This document shows, piece after piece, positions 43,534-51,679 of a DNA stretch of 64,000 nucleotides (position 1 is its first letter; every line of letters starts with the position of its first letter). A model generated the notes under the pieces. The model saw nothing but the letters and a program-made list of their open reading frames with translations. It had not been told where the DNA came from and made no database searches. The translations under genes were made by a program, and so were the position numbers. The DNA is from Embleya sp045207785 (GTDB lineage Bacteria > Actinomycetota > Actinomycetes > Streptomycetales > Streptomycetaceae), in assembly GCF_045207785.1 (NCBI RefSeq), contig NZ_CP108776.1, positions 6,014,001 through 6,078,000 of the forward strand, in the 5' to 3' direction.

Positions 43534-44843
43534 GGCGCTCCTTGGGCTAGGTCTCCGAGACGGATGGGCTGGGCGATCGGTCGGGACGGGGGAGCGGGGG
43601 TGATCGGGCGGTCCAGCGCATCGGCCAGTACGCACGCGGTCGCCTCGGCGCACATCCGCCCCTGGCACCAGCCCATGCCGGCGCGGGTGAGGAGCTTGAC
43701 CGCCCGCACGTCGTCGGCGCCGCTGCGCACCGCGTGCGTGATCCGGTCGCGGGTGACCTCCTCGCACCGGCACACGAGGGTGTCCGCGCCGAGCCAGGTC
43801 AGCCACCCGGGCCGGACCGGGTACAGCTCGCGCAACCCGGCCGCGAACCGCGTCAGCCTGGCGCGCCGCCGGAGCAGCCCGCGCGGCGGTGTCCGCCCGG
43901 CGATCGCGTAGGCGCTCAACTCGCCTTCCACGGCCGAGAGTTGGGCCCCACCGATGCCGGTCGTCTCGCCGGCGGCGTACAGCCCCGGCACGCTCGTCGC
44001 CTGCCGCGCGTCGACCGTGACGAAGCCGTCCGGCGTGTTCGCGCAGCCGAGCTGCGTCGCGAGTTCGAGCTGTGGTGTGAAGCCGTAGCCCACCGCGAGC
44101 GTGTCGCAGGCGAGTTCGTACCCGGTCCCGGGCCGGGGCCGCCAGTCGGCGTCGAGCCGGGCCACGGTGACCGCCCGGAGCCCGGCGTCGTCGCCGCGCG
44201 CGGCGATCACGGCCCGGCCGGTGAGGTAGGGGATGCGCCGACGGGCCAGCGCGGCCGCGTATCCGGCCGCCTCCACGACGCGCGCGGGACTGTGCGGTGC
44301 GAGCGCGGCGGCGCGCGGGGTGGGCCGGGCGGCCTCCAGGACGCCGAGCACCTCGACGCCGGCGTCGGCGAGCCCGACGGCGACCGGCAGCAGGAACGGC
44401 CCGGTGCCGGCCACCAGCGCCCGGCGGCCGGGCGCGACGCCGTTGCCCTTGAGCAGGGCCTGCGCGCCGCCGGCCGTGAAGACGCCGGGCAGGTCCCACC
44501 CGGGGAAGGGCAGTTGGCGATCGTAGGCGCCGGTGGCCAGCAGCAGTCGGCGCCCGCGCACGGTGACCGGGCGGGTGTCCCGCTCGCCCGCCGCGGCGTG
44601 CACCGCGAAGTGGTCGTCCGCGCGTTCGAGCGCCCATACGCGGTGGCCGGCCAGGTGCTCGACGGTGTGCAGCCGGGCGAGCGCGGGCCAGTCGGGTGCG
44701 TGGCCCGCGCGGTGGCGGTGATACTGCCCGCCCGCCCGGGAGTTCGCGTCGACCACGGCCACCCGCAGGCCGAATCGGGCGGCGGTCACGGCGGCGGTGA
44801 GGCCGGCCGGGCCGGCGCCGATCACGACGAGGTCGTGGGTCAT
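43530..44843 (-). CDS. D-hydroxyproline dehydrogenase complex, FAD/[2Fe-2S] alpha subunit
   Basis: 437 residues. An FAD-binding VIGAGPAGLTAAVTAARFG starts the protein, a second Rossmann segment (RRALVAGTGPFLLPVAVGLAD) follows, and the C-terminal domain has a BFD-like four-Cys cluster (TLVCRCEEV ... GMGWCQGRMCAEA). Together with the small ferredoxin-like and DadA-like subunits encoded upstream this is the heteromeric type of amine/opine dehydrogenase (HcnABC, OoxAB, LhpBEF). It overlaps its neighbours by ATGA on both sides. Inner-membrane association is likely but not visible. Confidence 0.88.
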   Translation of the reverse strand: MTHDLVVIGAGPAGLTAAVTAARFGLRVAVVDANSRAGGQYHRHRAGHAPDWPALARLHTVEHLAGHRVWALERADDHFAVHAAAGERDTRPVTVRGRRLLLATGAYDRQLPFPGWDLPGVFTAGGAQALLKGNGVAPGRRALVAGTGPFLLPVAVGLADAGVEVLGVLEAARPTPRAAALAPHSPARVVEAAGYAAALARRRIPYLTGRAVIAARGDDAGLRAVTVARLDADWRPRPGTGYELACDTLAVGYGFTPQLELATQLGCANTPDGFVTVDARQATSVPGLYAAGETTGIGGAQLSAVEGELSAYAIAGRTPPRGLLRRRARLTRFAAGLRELYPVRPGWLTWLGADTLVCRCEEVTRDRITHAVRSGADDVRAVKLLTRAGMGWCQGRMCAEATACVLADALDRPITPAPPSRPIAQPIRLGDLAQGAP

Positions 44844-45241
44844 GTCGTGGTCACCTCGTCGCCGGGGCGTGCGGTCACGAGGCAGGCCCGCAGCGACGGC
44901 GTGCCGTCCACCGTGACCAGGCAGTCGAAGCACACCCCGATGCCGCAGAACAGCCCGCGCGGCTTACCCGCGAACCGGGTCGTGCGCCACGACCGGATCC
45001 CGGCGGCGATCAACGCGGCGCCCACGGTCTGGCCTGGTTCGACGGGTACGCGGCGCCCGTCCACGGTGATGTCGAACGGCGGACCGGACGGCGGCCCGGA
45101 CGGACGGGATGAAGCGGATGAACCAGACGGCCCGGACGGCCCGGACGGACCGAAGAGCCGATCGGCCGGCGGGCCGGACGACGGCTCGAAAGGTGGCTCG
45201 AAAGGCGGTTCGAGCGGGGCGGGGTCGTGCGCACCGGTCAC
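44840..45241 (-). CDS. D-hydroxyproline dehydrogenase complex, [2Fe-2S] gamma subunit with long N-terminal linker
   Basis: 133 residues. The C-terminal 80 form a small ferredoxin-like domain with cluster ligands in LFCGIGVCFDCLVTVDG and LRACLVT. The first 50 or so are a Pro/Ser/Gly linker (PPFEPPFEPSSGPPADRL, GPSGPSGPSGSSASSRPSG) that I do not recall in other gamma subunits, which are normally about 90-100 residues. GTG 45241 overlaps the beta-subunit stop (GTGA); a later start would lose the linker but no better ribosome site is seen. Confidence 0.85.
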   Translation of the reverse strand: MTGAHDPAPLEPPFEPPFEPSSGPPADRLFGPSGPSGPSGSSASSRPSGPPSGPPFDITVDGRRVPVEPGQTVGAALIAAGIRSWRTTRFAGKPRGLFCGIGVCFDCLVTVDGTPSLRACLVTARPGDEVTTT

Positions 45242-46383
45242 GCGGGCACCTCCGCGAAGCGGGTCGGGGCGAATGGGGTGGGGTCGAGCTCGTAGCCGTC
45301 CCCGGTCAGCGCCTGTGCGATCAGCAGGCCCGTCGCGGGCGCCAGACCCACGCCGGCACCCTCGTGGCCGCACGCGTGCAGGAGGCCGGGCACGCGGGGA
45401 TCCCGGCCGATCACCGGCAGATGGTCCGGGCAGTACGGACGAAAGCCCTGGTAGGCGCGGAGCACCGACGCGCCGGCCAGGATCGGGAACAACTCGATCG
45501 CCTGCGCGGCCAGGCGGCGCAACACCGACACCGGGAACGACCGGTCGAAACCGACCCGTTCGCGACTGGCGCCGATCAGGATCGGCCCGGCGGGGGTGCC
45601 CTCGACTACGCCCGAGGAAGCCAGGTCCGCGTCGTCGCTCGCGACGTCGGCGGAATAGGCCGCCGCGTACACCTTGTGCCGCACGATCGGCGGCAGCGGC
45701 TCGGTCACGAGCACGAACCCGCGCCGCGGCAGCACCGGCAGGGTGACCCCGGCCAGCGCGGCCACCTCGCCCGACCAGGTGCCGGCCGCGTTCACGACCG
45801 CGCCTGCCGTGAGGTCGCCGCGCGAGGTGCGCACGCCGGTCACCCGCCCGTCCCGCCCGCGCAGGAAGCCGGTCACGGCCACTCCGGTGTGCAGCCGGAC
45901 TCCCGTGCGCAGCAGCGCGGCGGCGGCCAGCGCGGGCTGGACCTGGGAGTCCTGCGGATAGTGCGTGCCGCCGGCCAGGCCGCGGGCCAGGTGCGGTTCA
46001 TAGGAGGGGAGTCGGTCGGTCGGGACGGGATGCGCGGTGACCCCGCACGCGCGTTGGGCGGCGGCCGTCGCGGTCATCGCGGCTTCCTCCGCCGCGGTCC
46101 GGGCGACGATCAGGCCGCCCTTGGCCTCGTACTCGAAGTCATCGAGTTCCCGGGCGAGTTCGCCCCAAAGGCGCAGCGAGAGCAGGGCCATGGACAGCTC
46201 CGGGCCCGGCTGCTTGTCCGAGACGAGCAGGTTTCCCTCACCCGCGCCGGTGGTTCCGCCCGCGACCGACCCGCGATCGAGGACGGTGACCGACAACCCG
46301 GCTCGCGCCGCGAAGTGGGCACACGCGGCACCCACGACCCCGGCGCCGATGACGACGACATCACTGGAACGGAGTTCGCTCAC
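45238..46383 (-). CDS. D-hydroxyproline dehydrogenase complex, FAD beta subunit (DadA/DAO family)
   Basis: 381 residues of the D-amino-acid oxidase family: FAD-binding VVVIGAGVVGAACAHFAARAG at the N-terminus, GGTTGAGEGNLLVSDKQ, the VVNAAGTWSGEVAALAG segment and C-terminal RPYCPDHLPVIGRDP and HACGHEGAGVGLAPATG. It oxidises the D-amino acid (here probably cis-4-hydroxy-D-proline) and passes electrons to the other subunits. First gene of the operon; GTG 46383 has only a weak CCGGG before it. The AAATGTCACA motif lies 8 bp upstream of the start. Confidence 0.9.
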   Translation of the reverse strand: MSELRSSDVVVIGAGVVGAACAHFAARAGLSVTVLDRGSVAGGTTGAGEGNLLVSDKQPGPELSMALLSLRLWGELARELDDFEYEAKGGLIVARTAAEEAAMTATAAAQRACGVTAHPVPTDRLPSYEPHLARGLAGGTHYPQDSQVQPALAAAALLRTGVRLHTGVAVTGFLRGRDGRVTGVRTSRGDLTAGAVVNAAGTWSGEVAALAGVTLPVLPRRGFVLVTEPLPPIVRHKVYAAAYSADVASDDADLASSGVVEGTPAGPILIGASRERVGFDRSFPVSVLRRLAAQAIELFPILAGASVLRAYQGFRPYCPDHLPVIGRDPRVPGLLHACGHEGAGVGLAPATGLLIAQALTGDGYELDPTPFAPTRFAEVPA

Positions 46384-46384
46384 C

Positions 46385-46429
46385 CCGGTAAAATGTCACA
46401 TTGCCCTCACGAGGTAAAGGGTTTACCGG
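46385..46429. promoter_or_regulatory. Candidate operator region of the hydroxyproline operon
   Basis: CCGGTAAA (46385-46392) and TTTACCGG (46422-46429) form an 8-bp inverted repeat 29 bp apart, and between them AATGT-C-ACATT (46392-46402) is itself a palindrome. The region lies directly upstream of the beta-subunit start, where a repressor would block transcription. Confidence 0.5.
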
Positions 46430-46603
46430 CTTCGGTTCGTCCGGTTTCGGCTCCTCGGGGAGCATTCCGCCGTCATGGAGCCCCGAAAAGGTACCCCACC
46501 ACCTGTGATGACTACACAGTGTCATGGTCGAAGTGCGAACGGTGTCGGATGATGTGAGAGTGGTCGGTGACCGCTCATCGGTTCTCCGTAGGAGGAGATG
46601 GCC

Positions 46604-46783
46604 ATGCCCAAGCAGAAGCCGAAACCGCACCTGCAGGACAAGAGCACGTTGTTCGTCGAGGCCGAGAGTGCGCACTCCGCACCGGCACCGTCAGCGGAGA
46701 CTGCCGCGACCCACGAACCCCGCACCCCCAAGACCGAACGGCGTGCCAAGGGCAGCCGCCCGAAGGGCCGTTCACGGCACTGA
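46604..46783 (+). CDS. Small basic protein of unknown function
   Basis: 59 residues from ATG 46604, which has AGGAGG (46590-46595) at 8 bp; ATG 46598 is too close to it. Lys/Pro at the N-terminus (MPKQKPKPHLQDK), an Ala/Glu/Pro/Ser middle and a strongly basic end (RRAKGSRPKGRSRH). No membrane span or signal. It may bind nucleic acid, but there is no recognised domain. Divergent from the hydroxyproline operon and followed by a hairpin. Confidence 0.6.
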   Translation: MPKQKPKPHLQDKSTLFVEAESAHSAPAPSAETAATHEPRTPKTERRAKGSRPKGRSRH

Positions 46784-46880
46784 GACAGATGTCGGCGTCC
46801 GCTGACGCCGGCCCGGACACTTCGCGGATGCCCGGGGGAGGGGCGTGCGTCCCACACCGCCCCGCCCGGTACGCGCCTGG

Positions 46881-46911
46881 AGGCCCTGCCGATCTCGCAT
46901 CGGCAGGGCCT
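46881..46911. terminator. Bidirectional hairpin terminator
   Basis: Perfect 13-bp stem AGGCCCTGCCGAT / ATCGGCAGGGCCT with a 5-nt loop, between the 59-residue protein (+) and the SDR gene (-). TT follows on the plus strand. Confidence 0.75.
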
Positions 46912-46960
46912 TCGGCGTGGGCCGGCCCCGGCGCGCTCGCGGTTCGGCTGAAGACACGCC

Positions 46961-47740
46961 CTACGGGCGGGTCGGGCCGTACGTGCGCCCGGTCTTCGTG
47001 GACACCCGGCCGAACAGGGCGCGCGGGGTGATCCTCGCGAGGCCCACGACCGCCTTGTAGCGGATGTCCGGCACGCTCACCGTCCGGCCCAGGGCGAGGT
47101 CGCGCACGGCCGCCGCGACCACGCGATCGGCGTCCAGCCACATCCAGTTCGGGATGTTCGACGTGCCCATGCCGGCGCGCAGGTGGAACTCGGTCCGCAC
47201 GAAGCCCGGGCACAACGCCATCAACCGCACGCCGCTGCCCGCGAGTTCGTGCGCCGCGCCCTCGGTGAAGCTGACCACCCACGCCTTGCTCGCGCCGTAC
47301 GTGCCGCGCGGCAGGAAGGCCGCGACCGACGCGACGTTGACAATCCAGCCGCGACCGCGCTCGCGCATCGCCGCGCTCGCGGCGGTGGTCAGCCGCAGCA
47401 CCGCCTCGCAGTGCACCTTGAGCATCCGCAACTCGTCCGCCGTCGACGCGTCGAGGAAGCCGCCCCTGTTGCCGAAGCCGGCGTTGTTGATCAGCACGTC
47501 CACCGGCGCGGATCGATCCGCCAGCCGGGCCTCGACGGCCGCGATCCCCGTGTCCAGGGACAGATCGGCGGCCAGCACCTCCACCCGCACGCCGTGCTCG
47601 TCGCGCAGATCGCGGGCGTGCTCCGCCAGTCGCTTCTCGTCGCGGGCCACCAGGACGAGGGCGTGCCCCTCGTGGGCGAGTCGCCGGGCGAACGCGGCAC
47701 CGATGCCCGCCGTCGCGCCTGTGATCAGTGAGGTCGTCAT
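46961..47740 (-). CDS. Short-chain dehydrogenase/reductase
   Basis: 259 residues, classical SDR: NAD(P)-binding TGATAGIGAAFA (near the N-terminus), NNAG in VLINNAGFGNRGG, Ser in NVASVAAFLPRG and the active-site YxxxK as YGASKAW. An Arg after the second strand (LVARDEKRLAEHA) favours NADP(H). The C-terminal part carries IRYKAVVGLARITPR, resembling DltE/YdfG-like reductases with membrane-associated lipid or aldehyde substrates. It is divergent from the double TetR gene, its possible regulator. Confidence 0.88.
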   Translation of the reverse strand: MTTSLITGATAGIGAAFARRLAHEGHALVLVARDEKRLAEHARDLRDEHGVRVEVLAADLSLDTGIAAVEARLADRSAPVDVLINNAGFGNRGGFLDASTADELRMLKVHCEAVLRLTTAASAAMRERGRGWIVNVASVAAFLPRGTYGASKAWVVSFTEGAAHELAGSGVRLMALCPGFVRTEFHLRAGMGTSNIPNWMWLDADRVVAAAVRDLALGRTVSVPDIRYKAVVGLARITPRALFGRVSTKTGRTYGPTRP

Positions 47741-47851
47741 GCGGTCAGCGTAGTAAGGGGGAACGGGCCCGCCGGTCGGGCACGGGGCCGGCTCCGGGTG
47801 CGGCCTCCTGGAACAATGGGCGCAGGGGCGGATCCCGGAAGGAAGTACGCG

Positions 47852-49069
47852 ATGGCGGCTGCGGCGCGCAAGGTCGGCGGACTCGTTCCGCCCGCGCGGG
47901 GGACCCGACCGCACAATCGCCGCGAGTTGATCCTCCTGGCGGCGGCCGACCTGTTCTACCGCCGGGGCTACGCCGACGTCGCGATGAGCGACATCGCGGA
48001 GGCGGTGGGCATGGGCCCTTCCGCGCTGTATCGGCACTTCCGGAGCAAGCAGCAACTGCTCATGCAGGTCGTGCTCGATGGTGTCGCACCCGTTCGGGAG
48101 GCGCTGGCCCGGAGCGACGTCGACGATCCGGACACCGTGCTGCGCGCGGTCGTCGCGGTCACGCTCGACCATCGCGAGGTGGGGGTGCTGTGGCAGCGCG
48201 AGGGCCGGCTGCTGCCGCCGGAGGAACGGGCCGAGGTTCGCCGCGAGGTGCGCGCGATCACGGCCGTGGTCGCCGGACTGATCCGGGACGCCCGGCCGGA
48301 ACTCGACGCCGCGCAGTGCGAATTGCTCGCGTGGTGCGGCCTGGGCGTACTGCTCAGTCCGTCCTTTCACCGGGTCGAGCTACCGCGGCCGGAGTACGTC
48401 CGGCTGCTCGTGGAACTGGGCCGGGCCGCGGTCACCGCGCCGCCGGCGGTCGTGGGACCGCTAGCGGCCGGCCCGGTCGGGGCCGGCCGCATCGTGCTGC
48501 GGTCCCGGCGCGAGGCGCTGCTGACCGCCGCCGCACGGTTGTTCGCCGAGCAGGGCTACGCCGGCGTGGCCATCGAGGACATCGGCGCGGCGGCGGGCAT
48601 CGCGGGCCCCAGCGTGTACAACCACTTCGAGAGCAAGGCCGAGTTGTTGTCGGCGGCGGTGACCCGGGGCATCGAGTGGCTGCTCATGGACATGACGCGC
48701 GCGCTCGCCGGTGCCCAGGACCACGCGGCCGCGCTGCGCGTACTGCTGCGGTCGTACATCCGCTTCGCGGCCGGGCACAGCGATCTGGTCTGCCTGCTCC
48801 TCGCGGAGGTGTCGCACCTGCCCACGCAGGCCCGACACCGGGCCCGGCAGGCGCAGTTGGAGTACCTGACGGAGTGGACCCACCTGCTGTGCGCCGTGCA
48901 CCCGGAGTACGGCGCCGCGGTCGCGCGGATCCGGGTGCACGCGGCCCTGACCGCGATCAACGACGTCGCGCGGACCCGGCAACTGCGGGACACGGCGGGC
49001 GTGGCACAGACGTTGGAGGCGGTCGCGTCGGCGGTGCTCGGGTTGGCGCCGCGACCCGCCTCCGCGTAG
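47852..49069 (+). CDS. Tandem TetR-type regulator (two TetR domains in one chain)
   Basis: 405 residues, twice the usual TetR length. The first helix-turn-helix is ILLAAADLFYRRGYADVAMSDIAEAVGMGPSALYRHF (about 28-64) and a second full one appears at about 218-255 (EALLTAAARLFAEQGYAGVAIEDIGAAAGIAGPSVYNHF), each followed by a helical ligand-binding half. TetR proteins are normally dimers; a fused pair would bind as a pseudo-dimer. Similar doubles exist in actinobacteria. Divergent from the SDR gene. ATG 47852 has GGAAGGAAG upstream. Confidence 0.88.
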   Translation: MAAAARKVGGLVPPARGTRPHNRRELILLAAADLFYRRGYADVAMSDIAEAVGMGPSALYRHFRSKQQLLMQVVLDGVAPVREALARSDVDDPDTVLRAVVAVTLDHREVGVLWQREGRLLPPEERAEVRREVRAITAVVAGLIRDARPELDAAQCELLAWCGLGVLLSPSFHRVELPRPEYVRLLVELGRAAVTAPPAVVGPLAAGPVGAGRIVLRSRREALLTAAARLFAEQGYAGVAIEDIGAAAGIAGPSVYNHFESKAELLSAAVTRGIEWLLMDMTRALAGAQDHAAALRVLLRSYIRFAAGHSDLVCLLLAEVSHLPTQARHRARQAQLEYLTEWTHLLCAVHPEYGAAVARIRVHAALTAINDVARTRQLRDTAGVAQTLEAVASAVLGLAPRPASA

Positions 49070-49070
49070 C

Positions 49071-49505
49071 TCAGTGGTCGCAGTCGACCCAGCCCCGGTC
49101 GCCGTCGGTGTAGGTCTGGTGCTTCCAGATCGGCACCCCGTGCTTGATTCGTTCGACCAGTTCGCGGCAGGCCGCGAAGGCCTCGGCGCGGTGGGCGGTG
49201 GCGATCGCGACGGCGATCGCGGTGTCGCCCACCAGGAGGTCGCCCACCCGGTGCAGCGCGGCGATCGCGAGCACGTGCGGATCGTCGGCCGCGAGCCGTT
49301 CGGCGATCTCGCGCATGCGCTCCGCGGCCTGCGGATGGGCCGAGTAGGACAGCGCGGTCACCCCGCGGCCCGCGTCGTGGTCGCGTACGGTCCCGACGAA
49401 CACGGACGTGCCGCCGGCGGCCGGGTGGGTGACGGCGGCGAGCACCTCGTCGACGCGCAAGGGGGTGTCGCGGACGGCGGTCAGGCGTACGACCGGGGAG
49501 GTCAC
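49071..49505 (-). CDS. moaE: Molybdopterin synthase large subunit MoaE
   Basis: 144 residues. MoaE dimers with MoaD insert the two sulfurs into precursor Z to make molybdopterin. The active-site region RIKHGVPIWKHQTY with both lysines is present, with Arg in VGTVRDHDAGRGV. GTG start at 49505, 3 bp downstream of the moaA stop, so it is probably co-transcribed. The moaD and moaC genes are not in the window. It ends 1 bp from the double TetR gene's stop. Confidence 0.93.
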   Translation of the reverse strand: MTSPVVRLTAVRDTPLRVDEVLAAVTHPAAGGTSVFVGTVRDHDAGRGVTALSYSAHPQAAERMREIAERLAADDPHVLAIAALHRVGDLLVGDTAIAVAIATAHRAEAFAACRELVERIKHGVPIWKHQTYTDGDRGWVDCDH

Positions 49506-49508
49506 GGC

Positions 49509-50516
49509 TCAGCCTCCGATCGCGGACATCGGCCGGTCCGGTCGGACGAATTCGGGGGTGCCGATGCCGTGGCCGGCGCCCTTGCCCAGCAGGGCGATCC
49601 GCCAGGCCGCCGCGATCGCCGCGTCGTCCGCGTCGGAGCGCAGCAGCGCGCGCAGGTCGGACTCGTCGCGGGCGAACAGGCAGGTGCGCAACTGCCCGTC
49701 GGCGGTGAGCCGGACCCGATCGCACGCGCCGCAGAACGGCCGGGTCACGCTCGCGATCACGCCGACGGTCGCGGCCGTGCCGTCGACGTACCACTCCTCG
49801 GCGGGCGCCGACGCGCCCTCGCGCGGCACGGGCACCAGGGTGAATCGCGCGGCCAGGCGCGCCAGCACCTCGTCGGCGGTGACCATCAGGTCGCGATCCC
49901 ACGCGCCCTGCGCGTCCAGCGGCATCTGCTCGATGAAGCGCAGCCGGTAGCCGTGCTCGATCGCCCATTCGAGCATCGGCACGATCTCGTCGTCGTTGAC
50001 CCCGCGCACCGGCACCGCGTTGATCTTGACCGGCGCGAGCCCGGCGGCGTGCGCCGCGCGCAGGCCCTCGAACACGTCCTCGATCCGGTCGCGGCGGGTC
50101 AGCAGCGCGAACCGCTCCGGCCGCAGCGTGTCGAGGCTGACGTTGACCCGGCGAAGGCCCGCGGCGCGGAGCGCGGGGGCCAGTCTCGCGAGCCGGATCC
50201 CGTTCGTGGTGAGCGACAGCTCGGGCGCGCGGTCCAGGCCCGCCAGGTCCGCGATCAACGCGGTCAGGTCCGGCCGCAGCAGCGGCTCGCCGCCGGTCAG
50301 CCGGACCGTCCGGATCCCGAGGTGGTCCACCGCGATCCGGACCAGGCGGGTGGTCTCCGCGCGCGAGAGCAGGTCGTCGGCGGGCAGCCACGGCAGGCCC
50401 TCCGCGGGCATGCAGTAGGTGCAGCGCAGATTGCACCGGTCGGTCAGGGACACACGCAGATCGGTGTGCACCCGACCGAACCGGTCGGTGAGCGGGATCG
50501 GGATGGGGTGGGACAT
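49509..50516 (-). CDS. moaA: GTP 3',8-cyclase MoaA
   Basis: 335 residues, radical SAM enzyme that rearranges GTP in the first step of molybdenum cofactor synthesis. The N-terminal cluster motif is CNLRCTYC, with GGEPLLRPDL (SAM contact), and the C-terminal cluster ligands are in PFCGACDRVRLTADGQLRTC. The functional C-terminal Gly-Gly end (MSAIGG) is intact. It is followed closely by moaE. Molybdoenzymes that would use the cofactor are not in the window, though the MOSC protein at 26151 may be one. Confidence 0.95.
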   Translation of the reverse strand: MSHPIPIPLTDRFGRVHTDLRVSLTDRCNLRCTYCMPAEGLPWLPADDLLSRAETTRLVRIAVDHLGIRTVRLTGGEPLLRPDLTALIADLAGLDRAPELSLTTNGIRLARLAPALRAAGLRRVNVSLDTLRPERFALLTRRDRIEDVFEGLRAAHAAGLAPVKINAVPVRGVNDDEIVPMLEWAIEHGYRLRFIEQMPLDAQGAWDRDLMVTADEVLARLAARFTLVPVPREGASAPAEEWYVDGTAATVGVIASVTRPFCGACDRVRLTADGQLRTCLFARDESDLRALLRSDADDAAIAAAWRIALLGKGAGHGIGTPEFVRPDRPMSAIGG

Positions 50517-50700
50517 GCCCGTCAGTAGAGCCGTCCGCGCCGCGTACGGTCCACGGGCGGAACGTACGAGAGCCGTGGGCGCGGGTCGCGCGGGTCATGG
50601 TGGCATCGTCCGAACGCACGCCCCGTGCCGGAGCCGCGTGGAGGCGCGCTGGGCCGGGCGGAGCAGGGTGGAGCAGGGCGGGCCGCTTCGCGGCCGGCCC

Positions 50701-51504
50701 TCAGCTCACGGTCACCGTGGTCGGATCGGGCTCGGTGCCGCCCAGTCGTTGGCCCAGGCGGGCGGCGATCTCCTGCATCCTCGCGGTCATCCAGCCCTCC
50801 TCCATCGCCCGGATCCGGCCCTCGGGCCCGGACACCGACAGGGCGGTCGCGGTCGGCGCGCCCGGCACCACGACGGCGACGCAGCGCACGCCCAGCTCCT
50901 GCTCCTGGTCGTCGATCGCGTAGCCCTGCGCCTTGATCACCGGGAACTGCGCGAGCAGCGCGGCCGGGTCGGTGAGGGTGTGCTCGGTGTGCGCGGCGAG
51001 CGGGCGGCCACCGAGCACGCGCGCGGCGTCGGCCTCGGGCAGCTGGGCGAGCAGGACCTTGCCGACGGCGGTGCAGTGCGGCTGGACGCGCCGGCCGACC
51101 TCGGTGAACATCCGCATCGAGTGCCGGCTGGGCACCTGGCCGACGTACACCACCTCGCCGGCCTCCAGGACCGCGAGATTCGCGGTCTCGCCGGTGGCCT
51201 CCATGAGTTCGGCCAGGTACGGTCGCGCCCAACTGCCGAGCAGCCGACCGGCGGTCTCACCGAGTCGGATCAGGCGCGGGCCGAGCGTGTAGCGCCGGGA
51301 CGCGTCCTGGCGCAGATAACCGAGTGCCACCAACGTGCGTACGAGACGGTGGATTGTGGGCATGGGCAATCCGGAACGCGCGGCGAGTTCGCTGAGCGTC
51401 AGGACCCCGCCGGCGTCGGCGAGCAGCTCGAGGAGGTCGAACGCGCGCTCCAAGGACTGGACGCCGCCGCTCGTGGGGTTGCTACCTGAGTCGAGTGCGG
51501 CCAC
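50701..51504 (-). CDS. IclR-family regulator (AllR-like, glyoxylate/ureide control)
   Basis: 267 residues. N-terminal winged helix (ALDSGSNPTSGGVQSLERAF, TLSELAARSGLPMPTIHRLV) and a C-terminal ligand domain with HCTAVGKVLLA and IDDQEQELGVRCVAVVV, the effector pocket region. Divergent from malate synthase with a 19-bp palindrome between; the same motif recurs at two more promoters of the purine and glyoxylate genes. In Streptomyces the IclR member AllR controls allantoin and glyoxylate genes and responds to allantoate or glyoxylate, so that role is likely. GTG 51504 has GAGAGGA. Confidence 0.9.
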   Translation of the reverse strand: MAALDSGSNPTSGGVQSLERAFDLLELLADAGGVLTLSELAARSGLPMPTIHRLVRTLVALGYLRQDASRRYTLGPRLIRLGETAGRLLGSWARPYLAELMEATGETANLAVLEAGEVVYVGQVPSRHSMRMFTEVGRRVQPHCTAVGKVLLAQLPEADAARVLGGRPLAAHTEHTLTDPAALLAQFPVIKAQGYAIDDQEQELGVRCVAVVVPGAPTATALSVSGPEGRIRAMEEGWMTARMQEIAARLGQRLGGTEPDPTTVTVS

Positions 51505-51585
51505 CGCACGATCCTCTCGTTGGGTTCGACGGCGTCGGCTTCCACGGCCGGCGCAGCCTCGTTCGGTCCCGTGTCCGGAATATTT

Positions 51586-51604
51586 GTTCAACAAGTTGTT
51601 GAAC
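51586..51604. promoter_or_regulatory. IclR/AllR operator 1 (iclR-malate synthase)
   Basis: Perfect palindrome GTTCAACAA-G-TTGTTGAAC between the divergent iclR-type (start 51504) and malate synthase (start 51680) genes, near the middle of the gap. Confidence 0.75.
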
Positions 51605-51679
51605 TTCCGTTTCCCGGAAACTAATGTCCACTCTACAAAAGCCCGGACGGGCTGAACGTCGACGGCGAAGGAGGGTCAC

